Assembly (NCBI GenBank): GCA_024516155.1
Contig: JAJJXM010000077.1
Span: forward strand, 124,001 to 188,000
Direction of reading: 5' to 3'
DNA length: 64,000 nucleotides
Origin: Pyronema omphalodes
Lineage: Eukaryota; Ascomycota; Pezizomycetes; Pezizales; Pyronemataceae
Below, in pieces: positions 1 to 8,969 of the stretch (the first letter of the stretch is position 1; each line of letters begins with the position of its first letter). The translations under genes were made by a program, and so were the position numbers. The notes beneath the pieces were generated by a model. That model did not search any database and was not told where the DNA came from. It worked only from the letters and a program-made list of their open reading frames with translations.

Positions 1-1344
1 AGGGAGGAGGCGATGTCGTGTATAGCGCGGGCGAGCTCTTGGCCCGGACCATATGTTGTGCGGGAGGCGCGGAGGATGGCCGCCTGGTTGTCTGTAAAGA
101 CGTGTATCCGGCGACGTCGGAGGTGGTTGTGGGAGATGATTTTGTGGCACATCTCGAGGCAGTCGTGAATTGCTCGTAGCTCGGCGTCGAACACTTCCGT
201 GGTCGTGCCCATGGGGATGGATTCTCTGACTTGACGGGGGAAACCTGAGGTGATGCAGTATCCGGCGCCTGTTTTTCCTTCGAGTTGGGAGCCGTCTGTA
301 TAGGCGATAATGTTGGTTTTGTCGTCACTCAGGTCGCGGATCAGCGAGAGGTGTTCGACGGCGGCTTCGGGTTTGGGGAGGGAGGATATCTTTATTCGTA
401 GGGGTGAGCTTATCCACGGGGTGGGATTTGGGTGTGCCGTGTCCTCGATTACGTCGTCTGGTAATATCCACTGACCGACGGAGCGGAGCATGCGAACGAG
501 GCGCGAGGGGGCTTTCTGGGTGGTGTTCCAGGGGTAGTCATAGTCGGACGGGTCACATATGGAGGTGGGGAAGTGGTTGGGCACGGGGAAGGAGGAAGGG
601 CAGCGTCTAACTACGGGGTGGGAAGGGGGAGGGAGAGGAGGCGGAGAACGTATTTGCGGCTGCGGCGTTGAAGGCGAACTGCGACGGGGGGTATGGCGGC
701 TTCGTTGTGTAGGGCCACTATGGGGGTCGATGTGAATGCGTTTAGTATGCGGCGTAGGGCGGAGTTTTGTTGCGTTTGTAGTGTGCTGGCCAGTCCTTTT
801 TGTCCATTCCACCAGATCTCAGAGCCAAAATCCGACCTAGAGGTTACACACGCTTGATAAAGTGTACGGGTCGCTGAGGGGGACAGACCTGTTTCGTGAC
901 GTACCATACTTCGGAGGGCGTTGAGGGACCTAGCGGCGGCCGTCAGTCTTATTTTTACATGTTGGGAGAAGGAAAGTTTGCGATCAAAATGTATGCCAAT
1001 CCACCGGACCACGTCCTTGCTGCCTCCTTGTGTCCCAGGGGTGACTATGGTGCCGTTAGGTAAGCGCACGTTTGTTGCTTCGCTGTGTTCATCGATTCGC
1101 GACTTATGGAAGTGCAGCATCTCCGATTTGGAATCGTCGAATGCTACCGCGTTCGTCTGCGCCCAGTTGAATGCGGTGCGAGCGGCTGCTTCCAGGGCGC
1201 GCGCATTTTGTTCTCTCGTTCGTCCATGGGCCACCAAGGCAACGTCGTCTATATAGCTAGGGGTCCACAGGGTCGGGTGTTCGGATTGTAAGGCGTCAAA
1301 GAGGGGGCGAAGGTATATGAGGAAGAGTATTGGCGACGCGGGGG
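1..1344 (-). pseudogene. LINE-C1 ORF2, C-terminal half (RT end and RNase H)
   Basis: This is the 3' half of a LINE ORF2. It starts inside RT motif B' (SPASPILF) and runs through the RT catalytic YIDDVALVAHG motif to about position 611. There the frame ends in TAG. The homologous protein resumes in the neighbouring frame (HPVV..CPSSFP) and continues open to position 1 through an RNase H domain with YTDGS, EVFDAE and FTDNQAA motifs. One frameshift near 611-616 therefore breaks it. It differs clearly from LINE-A, D and E and is closest to C2 at 43363-44821. The window edge cuts the element. Its upstream piece lies at 8144-8212, displaced by LINE-A1. No start codon belongs to this fragment. Family assignment is firm; activity is excluded. 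Confidence 0.88.
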
Positions 1345-2078
1345 TTTGTTTGTTTGTTTGTTCTCTCATTACTTGTTTGCAACCCGAAGGTTATGACAAG
1401 GGACAGATAAATACAAAAGCGAAGAAGAAAGAAATGTAAAAGCAAAAACCCAGTCTCCACCTCTACCAGTCTCCTCCTCTTGATCGTTGTGGTTGTGGGG
1501 TCTGTCCCCACTGTATACTTCGGGGGTTTCTTGTCCAAGCGCGTCTGATGTTCCAAGTGCCCTGCTTGCACAGAGGCCGCCTCGCCGGGCTCCTCCCTTT
1601 CCTCCTCCCTTCCCCTTCCCATGTTTAGCCATTTTACCGCCTTTGTTTCCTCCGCGTACAAAAGAAAAGAAAAAGATAACTCCCGCCGCCCTCCTCTGTT
1701 CCTTCCCCGTGCCCCTCTCTCTCCTTTCGCACCATTCCACTCTCCGTTCCCTTCTCACCCGTCGCACCATAAAACAACTCCAACCCGTAAGACAAACAAT
1801 TGAAAGACAAAGAAAAGAAAACAAAAGAAAACAAAAAGAAAACAAGACTCAAAACACCCGAACCCCAAGCAGACCCAAGCAACGACCCCAGCCCGATCCC
1901 GTCACCGCGTGCCCGTTCCCTTTCTCTCCGCCTATCCCTTCTCTACCTTCCCCTTCTGCTTGTCCCCTTTGTTTTTTTTTTTTTTTACAAAACAAAATCC
2001 TAAGTAAGAAAGCACTGCAAAATCAGCGCGCGCGAAAGTTCCTAAGGTACTGCGGTCAGTGTAGTCAGCGGTAGGGGT
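1345..2078 (-). other. LINE-A1 3' UTR, terminal hairpin and AAAC tail
   Basis: The non-coding 3' region is pyrimidine-rich on the plus strand and purine-rich on the element strand. In element order it has an oligo(A) tract about 95 nt after the ORF2 stop (T run at 1972-1986), a long GA-rich stretch, and a conserved module beginning GGAGGAAACAAAGGCGG. Then come the hairpin at 1372-1400 (outer stem CTTGT/ACAAG, inner stem AACC/GGTT, loop TTCG) and four AAAC units. Apparent ORFs of 60-195 codons here are composition artefacts. Confidence 0.8.
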
Positions 2079-5000
2079 CTATCCCCTTCTGCGAGGCTTC
2101 TCTAGCCGGGAGTGTGCCCAGGTCGAGGTAGCAACCTTGGTTGCAGAGATAAAAGTGGAAAGAGCCTTGGTGCCGGAGGGGGTGTCCAGAATGGTGTTTA
2201 GGTTGATCCGGGAGTGTTGTCTGAGTTTGAGGTCCTTCCTGAGTGTGGAGCGAGCGGCCTGGAATTCGGGGCAGCTCAGGAGGAGGTGTCGAGGCGTCTG
2301 CGGTGGGTGGATTGGGCAGCTGCAGCTGCGGGAGGGGTATGCGTCGGATGGAGGGTGGGCCAAGCAGTTGAGGAAGTACCCGTGGCCGGTGCGAAGACCC
2401 AGGATTGCAGTTGATATCCAGCGGGGGTTTTCGGTGTACGCAGTGTCCATTGTGCGGCGGTGTGTGGCGGTGTACGTGCGCGGTCGGGGGGAAGAGGTGA
2501 ACCAGGTGGTCCAGTCTTCGGTGTACCTCTCTCGAGCGCGGCGGCGCAGCCAAGTGAGGGATATCGGTATTCGTCGGCGTGGCGGTACTGTTGTCGCCTG
2601 TCTGGCCAGTTCGTCGGCGGCTTCGTTTCCGGGGACATTAGTGTGTCCTGGGACCCAGTGGATGGTAATTGAGGTACCGTAAGCTTGAAGGTCGTGAGCG
2701 GTGTTGTGGATGGCCCAGGCGAGCTCCTGGCTGGGGCCTCGACGGAGGTGAGAGGCTCGATGTATCGCGGCCTGGTTGTCGGTAAAAACGTGGATGTGTT
2801 TGTCGTATAGGTCGTTGCGTCGAATGTGTGTCAGGCATGTCCGGAGTCCTTCGTGGATGGCCATAACTTCCGCGTCGAAGACTTCTGTTCTGTCGCCCAT
2901 GGGCACTATGGAGTCGACAGATCGTGGCAGCCCGTGTGGGATGGTGTATCCTGCGCCTGTTATGCCGTCAAGTTGAGAGCCGTCCGTGTACAGTAGGATA
3001 GTATCCGATCGTTGGCGAAGGGCGTGGAGGAGGAGGAGGTGGTCGTCGGCAGCGTCAGCCTTCGGGGAGGAGGAGATGTCGATCGTTAATGTAGGGGCGA
3101 GGTCGTCGTCGGGGATGTTTTGGGAGGTGTCCTCGATTTCGGCGTTTGGTTGGACCCACGGGGAGAGGGTGCTGATGACGTGCAGGAGGCGGGACGGGGC
3201 TTGTCCTGGGACGTGCCACGGGTGGTCGTACTCGGTGTCCGGGTTGATGGAGGCATCATTGATACTCGGGGCGGGAAACGAGACGGGGCAGCGTGTGATG
3301 ATAGGGTGCGAAGCGGGTAAGGTGAGGGTGCGCAGGGCGTATTTCCGCTGGCGGTTGTCAAGACGTATTGTGACGGGAGGGAGTGCGGATTCATTGTGGA
3401 GGGCCAGGATCGGAGTAGAGGTGAAGGCGTTGAGAATCCTGCGGAGGGCGGTGTTCTGTTGATTCTGGAGGGTGCGGGCAAGGTCTTTTTGTTGGTTCCA
3501 CCATATCTCTGCGCCGTAGTCTGCTCTCGACTGGACACACGCCTGGTAGATTAGTCTTGTGGCAGCGGGGGACAGACCTGTTTCGTACCGTGCTAACCTA
3601 CACAGTGCGTTCAGAGTTCTTTGCGCGGCGGTTACTCGTCTAGCTACATGTTTTCTAAAGTTAAGTTTCCTATCTAAATACAGGCCTATCCACCGCACCA
3701 CATCCTTCTCTCCTCCTTGTGTTCCCGGTGTGATAACTGTACCGTTTGGTAACTTAACTTTTTCCTCCTCGGTGATGCTATCGGTGCGTGCCCAGTGGAA
3801 ATGCAGGAGCTCTGACTTGGCATCGTCAAATGCAACGGCGTTTGCGTCGGCCCACCGAAAGGCTGTTGTCGTGATGTTCTCAAGTGCGCGGGCGTTCGCT
3901 TTTCTGGTGCGTCCCTGGACGACGATCGCTACGTCGTCAATGTAGCTAGGTGTCCAGGTGTACGGGTGTACCTGTGCTAGTTCGTCGAATAATGGGCGGA
4001 GGTATAATAAGAAAAGTATGGGGGATGCAGGGGAACCTTGTGGGATGCCTGTTTGCACTGGGCGTTGCGTGTCAGTTCGCCCATCGAACGCTAGAGCGAT
4101 CGTGCGATCTGCGAGGAAAGACTGGGACCACGATACTACTGGTCGCGGGCACCCAAGCTGTCGTAATGTTTGTTGGAGGCGGTCAGCAGAGACGTTGTCA
4201 AACGCTCCACGAACATCGAGGAAGAGGGCAGAGGTTAGCATTCCGTGAGATTTCCCAATCTCGACGTCGTGCACCAGCGCCATCGCCGCGTCAATTGCTG
4301 ATCTCTGCGGGCGTCCACCTATTTGGTCTCTATGTAGTAAGTCGTGAGAGTCTGCCATCGTGCCTAGGCGAGTGGCCATTAGTTTTTCGAGGGTCTTCCC
4401 AAGGCAGTTTAGGAGCGCAATTGGGCGGTATGCCTTTGGATTGCTGTAATCCGGCTTGTTGGGTTTGGCGATAATGACTGTGGTGGCCTGGCGCCAGCAT
4501 CGCGGATGGTAGCCTACCGTCCCTAATGTGGCGTAGAGGTTGTTCATGTGTTCGGGGATGGCGAGGTATGCTTGGCGTAGGCAGGCGAATGTGAGCCCAT
4601 CGGGTCCGGGCGCCTTCTTCGGCGAGGAGGAGAATATCGCTGTTTCTACCTCTGTCGGTGTAAGGGTTGTCCACTGCAACTCGCGGCGCGGGGGGAGGAT
4701 GGACGGAGGCGGTGGTGGCGGCGGCGGGGGAAACAACTTTTGGAAGGCCTCTACCATTGCGTCGAAGGAGCTGCAGATTGTTTCTTGGCCGTTTATCATT
4801 GCGCGGAGGTTTGGTGTTAGCTGAGCACGCCGAGGGTTGGTGTACCTAAACGCCTGCCACACATCGGGTCCTTCGGCTTGGGAAAGGTATTCCTTCTACT
4901 TTGCATCTTTCGCCGTTCGGATGGTCCTGTGGTATTCGTTTCGGTGTTGTTTGTAGTTTAGGTGGGATCTATCGTCACGTTTGCGTTTCCACTTACGTCT

Positions 5001-6004
5001 TGCTTTGGTCATCTTTTTCCTTGCCTCGGTGACTTCTGTGGTCCACCATCTCTTCGATTGTGGGGTCACTTGTAGTACAGGGGTGGATGTAGTCGCGGCA
5101 TTAAGGATGGCATCACGTATTGACTCCGCCCACGCATCGAGGTTGTCTGTGGTAGGGTGGTTGCGGTATTGTGTCCATGATGGTGTGAGGGCGAAGCACG
5201 AGGCACGGAGGGTTTCGGCGAAGAGCTCCCAGTCCGTCTTTTTCCAGTTCAGTCGGTTTGTTGGGGGGGTTGTTTCAGCGTCTGGGTGGGTTGTGTGCAC
5301 TTCGAAACGTATGACTTCATGGTCAGATCCCGTAGCGTTGTCGTCGTCAATTGCCCAGTTGATTGTTTCCTCTGCCATGTGGGGCGATGCTAGGGTCAGG
5401 TCGAGGACGGAAGAACTGCGGCCTTGGTTGTAGTAGTGGGTGGGAATGTCAGGGACGGACACGAGGGTCCAGTCTCGTTGTTCGATGAGGTCAACTATTT
5501 CGGTGGCGCGGGTGGGGGAACGTGTGGAGGAGTTCCACAGGGCATGGTGAGCGTTGAGGTCACCTGTGATGATGCACCTGCGGGGAGGGGGAGGGGGGTG
5601 AGGGCTCTCGGGATGGTATAAATATTGCTTTCGGGGTGTTTTTCGTTGTACATATTAAGAAGAAAGAAAGAAGGAATTAAGTCGGTGCCTACCTCAAGGA
5701 CCTGGAGGTCAGGATCCGCGCATATATCGGTGCGCTGAGAAACCCTGAGGTATGGGTTTGTCCTGGTCACATAGGCGGCTGTTCTGTTGGTGGTTCTATC
5801 CCCACGCGGTGGCAAGACCAGAGTGAACGATGGGTGTGTGGTGGCGTATGTTATGTCGGTAATGTGAATTTCTTGAATTAGGATTATGTCGGCTGTGTTG
5901 TGTGCGCTATTCAGCAGCGCATCGAGTGCTGTTCGTTGTCGGTTCACGTTGTGGGAGACGATCCGTATGGTTGCTGCCAGTCTGTTGTAGCTAGATATGG
6001 GCAT
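2079..6004 (-). pseudogene. LINE-A1 ORF2: EN, RT and RNase H polyprotein, broken
   Basis: Read in order from the ATG at 6004. The EN domain has SHNVNR, QEIHITD, a GDLNAHH-like site and GSDHEV, matching the endonuclease/exonuclease/phosphatase family. RT follows with motif A FLDVRGAFDNV, motif B' GIPQGSPASP and motif C YIDDVAIV. RNase H has LYTDGS, EVFDAEVMAI and FTDNQAA, and a terminal Cys/His cluster reads CSCPIHPPQTPRH..SC. Two lesions are seen: a one-base change in a C run near 5581-5584 that shifts frame inside EN, and an in-frame TAG at 4896-4898 where A2 has a Trp codon. The protein normally nicks the target, primes and copies the element RNA. The first ATG overlaps ORF1 by 14 nt instead of the usual 8, because the usual ATG has become ATA. 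Confidence 0.9.
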
Positions 6005-7697
6005 TCATCTCAGTGTCTCTGTCGGCTGGGTTGGGTGGGGCGGCGGCGGGGTTTTGTGACGCTGTCCAGGCTTCTTTGAATATGCGGATGCGTACGGGGC
6101 ATTGCTTGCTGAAGCCTGGGTGGTCGAGGTCGGGGAGGTTGGCGTCCGCGCAGTTTTTGCAATGGTATCTAGTGTGCTCACAACTCTGACCTTTGCTTTG
6201 GGGGCAGTCGTTGCAGGCGTGGTCGTCCGTGGGGTGGTTCTGGCCGCAGATGCCGCAGGTGGGGCCTTGCGGTCCAGTGCAGTTGGTGTAGTGGTGGCCA
6301 AAGAGCAAGCAGCGCCGACACTGGTCGGTCCGTCGGGCAGAGTGGTACTCGGTGACTCTTCGGGGCTCGAAGAGTACCATGACTCGTTTGCGCTTCAGGA
6401 GTGCGAGCTCTTCGGCGGTACGTACCGCAATAACCACACTGGACGCTTCCTTGCCCACACGTTTCTCCGCGGTCGTCATATATCGGGGGGGTTGCGCCAG
6501 GGTGACAGATCCGTTGCTGCGTTCGATCTCCTCCTGGAGGAAGCGCATTCCGTCGGGGGAGTCGGGGTATTGGCTCGTGGGGATTCCATGAACTGCAAGC
6601 TTATACCACCGCTCGTTCAGGCGGGGTGCGGCGATGGAGGTGTTGACCTGTCGCGTCGCCGTGTGTATGGTCCCTAGGTTCTCCGTCAGCTCGGATTCAG
6701 TGGTGCCGTCTGTCATGGTCACGATGAGGTTTCCTGATGTGGCTTGTCTGATCGTGGCGACAGCCATGTGAGGCGGCGCCTGTGTCAGGGTGAGTGCAGC
6801 GTTGATCGCCCTTCCCAGTTGGGCTTTGGTATTGACGTCGATTTCCGCAGGGTGTGGGCAGGGCAGAACGATTTCCTGGGGGCGGGTGCGTTGGCGTCGG
6901 GGGTGCGGTTTTACGGGGGGGTTGCTTTTGGGGGCGTGGGCGGGGAAGGAGAGGTCAGCGACGGTTGTGCCGGAGGTCCACGGCTGGTGAGTGGTCGTGG
7001 GGGGGTTGTGGCGGCGAGTAGTGGTGGAGGTCGGTATGGCGATGTTGTGGTGGCGAAGGGCGTTTTCCAGGAGTCGGCATCGTTCTTTCCAGTATTGGAG
7101 GTCGTCGGGGGGTGAGTTGGCGGTGGTCGATTGTTCGGGGTGGGGTTGACGTTGGGGCTGTGTCGGAGGGGGCGGGCTGGGTTTTGTGATTTTGTCGAGT
7201 CTTTTGTTGATGGTGGCGATGGAATGGACAATAGGTCGGAGCGTGTCGTTGGTGTTTTTCGAAATCATGGTGGCGATGGCTGAGAGGAGGTCGTTGTCGG
7301 GCTGAGGCTGGGGGTTGGGGTTGACGTCGGAGGCAGTTATTGCGTGCTGGCTGTCGTTGAGGTTCAGGTCAGAGTCGGATTCGGAGTCGGTGTCGGGGCA
7401 GCTGTCAGTGTCCATGGCGGTCGGCATTGTTTCGATGGGGGTCCCATCGAGGTTCACGTGGGTGTTTGTTTTCGGTCGGGTGACATTTTTGCGGAGGAGG
7501 TCGAGGTCACGTCTAGAGGCGGATTTTTTGGCGGGGGGTTTGGTGACTTTTGAGGCGGTCGTTGATTTCTTAGAGGTCGCGATGGCGGAGGAGCCCGCGT
7601 GCGGGGCGTTGATCTGGGAAAGCTCGTCGGGGCTAAAAATATTCTCGGGTACCTGCATACGCGAGGGCGTGGTGGGGATGGGTGCGTTAGCGTCCAT
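5991..7697 (-). CDS. LINE-A1 ORF1: zinc-knuckle nucleic-acid-binding protein
   Basis: An intact 568-residue ORF that begins with the ATG at 7697, inside the conserved start-codon hairpin. The N-terminal half is Ser/Thr/Pro-rich and acidic (DTDSESDSD), with a short predicted helical stretch around residues 140-170 (TMISKNTND..INKRLDKI). The C-terminal half has three Cys/His clusters around residues 440-545, the first a canonical CX2CX4HX4C knuckle (CRRCLLFGHHYTNC). This matches ORF1 proteins of Tad/I/R1-type LINEs, which coat the RNA. The first ~140 residues resemble LINE-E ORF1 while the middle differs, so the copy looks mosaic. The stop lies just past the ORF2 start. Confidence 0.9.
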   Translation of the reverse strand: MDANAPIPTTPSRMQVPENIFSPDELSQINAPHAGSSAIATSKKSTTASKVTKPPAKKSASRRDLDLLRKNVTRPKTNTHVNLDGTPIETMPTAMDTDSCPDTDSESDSDLNLNDSQHAITASDVNPNPQPQPDNDLLSAIATMISKNTNDTLRPIVHSIATINKRLDKITKPSPPPPTQPQRQPHPEQSTTANSPPDDLQYWKERCRLLENALRHHNIAIPTSTTTRRHNPPTTTHQPWTSGTTVADLSFPAHAPKSNPPVKPHPRRQRTRPQEIVLPCPHPAEIDVNTKAQLGRAINAALTLTQAPPHMAVATIRQATSGNLIVTMTDGTTESELTENLGTIHTATRQVNTSIAAPRLNERWYKLAVHGIPTSQYPDSPDGMRFLQEEIERSNGSVTLAQPPRYMTTAEKRVGKEASSVVIAVRTAEELALLKRKRVMVLFEPRRVTEYHSARRTDQCRRCLLFGHHYTNCTGPQGPTCGICGQNHPTDDHACNDCPQSKGQSCEHTRYHCKNCADANLPDLDHPGFSKQCPVRIRIFKEAWTASQNPAAAPPNPADRDTEMNAHI

Positions 7698-8129
7698 CGC
7701 TTAACCGGTGGTGAGGTAAGCGATGGCGAAGAGTCACGTGAGGAGGCTCGTGCTAAGCGAGCACGAAAATTTCTCGCGAGGAAAGGGGTCCGGAGGGGGG
7801 AAAATTTGGGGGATCACCACAACCAGTGCTGCTGGTGGGGGGGGGATTTGGGGGGGGGGGGGATTTCGGTATGCCAAAACCGAAAATAAGGTCGGTTTGA
7901 TGATTGGGGGGCGGGTGGTGGAGCGGCGTTGATGAAAGTGCCCGGAATCCGGCCCGGAGGTCCCAGAATCGCGTTTTTTCCGCTGAATCTCAACGGTAAA
8001 CGGTAGCTGGGTTCCGAAAATCGAGATTCGGGGTAATTCCGAGGTAAGAAATCGATTGCCGATTCGAAAATCGGGGAAATTGTTGTTGTCGTCGCAAATG
8101 CAGGGGGGGGGTCAGCGGTTGCTGTGTGG
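7698..8129 (-). promoter_or_regulatory. LINE-A1 5' UTR and presumed internal promoter
   Basis: Begins on the element strand with ACCACACAGCAACCGCTGAC and a C run. It contains long G runs (about 7838-7861), CACGTG at 7735-7740 (38 nt before the ATG) and an inverted repeat at 7694-7726 whose 3' arm includes the start codon. LINEs need an internal promoter, so placing it here is an inference from the family. The sequence shows only that the blocks are conserved with A2, E1 and E2. Confidence 0.65.
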
Positions 8130-8143
8130 CGGTACGCCTGACG

Positions 8144-8212
8144 GGCGACGCGGGGGATCCCTGGGGAATGCCGGTTTGAATTGGACGCTGTGAATCTGTT
8201 CTGCCGTCAAAT
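8144..8212 (-). pseudogene. LINE-C1 RT fragment upstream of the A1 insertion
   Basis: Reads on the minus strand as FDGRTDSQRPIQTGIPQGSP, the RT motif B' region that directly precedes the 1-1344 fragment. The first 13 bases are the A1 target duplication. At about 8212 the sequence changes abruptly to a plus-strand LINE-B fragment, so the rest of C1 upstream (RT fingers, EN, ORF1) is missing. Confidence 0.85.
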
Positions 8213-8692
8213 AGGAGAAGGGGAGAGAGGGGAGGAGAAGAGGGGCAGGGCGGGCCCGGGTGTCTCAAAGGGCAAAGAGTCAGGAGACACCGGCGGTGGA
8301 GGGGAGAGAGGAGAGGAGAGTGGGGGCACGGGTGGCCCGGCGGCTGTTTAACTTTGCTTTGGTTTCGTTTTTGCTTTGTGGAGGAAATAAAGGAGGAAAA
8401 ATGGTTAAAAATGGGAGGGGAAGGGAGGAGGAAAGGGAGGAGCCCGGCGAGGCGGCCTCTGTGCAAGCAGGGCACTGGAACAGCAGACGCGCTTGGACAA
8501 GAAACCCCCGTAGTAACAGTGGGGACAGACCCCACAACCACAACGATCAAGAGGAGGAGACTGGTAGAGGTGCAGACTGGGTTTTTGCTTTTACATTTCT
8601 TTCTTCTTCTCTTTTGTATTTATCTGTCCCTTGTCATAACCTTTGGGTTGCAAACAAGTAATGAGAGAACAAACAAACAAACAAACAAGCGA
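8213..8692 (+). mobile_element. LINE-B 3' fragment (5'-truncated)
   Basis: Contains the last ~45 codons of the LINE-B ORF (purine-rich, GEEKRGRAGPG..GGPAAV, stop near 8350). A 3' UTR of LINE-A type follows, with a terminal hairpin at about 8629-8659 (loop TTTG) and five CAAA units ending at 8692. The left neighbour is LINE-C1 and the right neighbour is the truncated 5' edge of LINE-B0. No target duplication was found. It is a dead 5'-truncated copy or one step of a head-to-tail series. Confidence 0.82.
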
Positions 8693-8969
8693 AGGGGAAG
8701 CCACCAGTACACCGAACCCACCTCACCGACAAACAGAAGACCGGTGAACCACAAACCGAGAGCGGCATCACCGGTGCGAAGCCTGATGCACTCGAAACAT
8801 GCGACTACCGCCGCCCAGGACAAGCTTGATGCCCTCAAGCCTATGCCCCCCCTACCTCTCCTCGCGATCACGTCGACCGAAGCGCCACCGGACCTCACCC
8901 TGACAGTCCATCTGCTCAGGACACACCTCTACCCGACGCCCCAACCACTGCCCCTGCTGAGACTGACGG
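8693..8969 (+). pseudogene. LINE-B0, left piece of ORF
   Basis: Middle part of the LINE-B protein (KRRGS..NTEPTSPTNRRPVNHK..LMHSKHATTAAQDKLDALK), truncated at its 5' edge directly after the tail of the preceding fragment. It continues at 10974 after the LINE-B1 insertion. The last 14 bases (8956-8969, GCTGAGACTGACGG) are one copy of the B1 target duplication. A frame change inside this piece shows it is degenerate. Confidence 0.82.

Larger units (their letters stand above)
1345..8129 (-). mobile_element. LINE-A1, full-length non-LTR retrotransposon
   Basis: Complete from 5' box (about 8129) to a TTTG repeat tail (about 1345-1362; AAAC units on the element strand). It contains 5' UTR, ORF1, ORF2 and a ~730-bp 3' UTR. 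A 13-bp direct repeat, GGCGACGCGGGGG, at 1332-1344 and 8144-8156 is the target-site duplication. LINE-C1 RT sequence flanks both sides and rejoins at this repeat, so A1 inserted by target-primed reverse transcription into an older LINE. Thirteen extra bases (8130-8142) lie between the 5' box and the duplication. ORF1 is intact; ORF2 has a frameshift and a nonsense codon. Confidence 0.93.

Noticed and set aside
921..1291. Plus-strand ORFs opposite LINE RT
   Set aside because: Shadows of the minus-strand RT and RNase H frame; no domain, and the same shadows recur in every LINE copy.
1345..1366. GTTT/CAAA runs as ordinary microsatellites
   Set aside because: They always sit directly after the LINE 3' hairpin, so they are element tails.
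1487..2074. ORFs of 60-195 codons in LINE 3' UTRs
   Set aside because: Low-complexity GA/CT-rich composition gives stop-free stretches in several frames; not conserved in frame between copies.
1..8212. LINE-C1 and LINE-D1 as one element
   Set aside because: C1 RT is of the C type and D1 ORF1 is of the D type; the strand agrees but the families differ.
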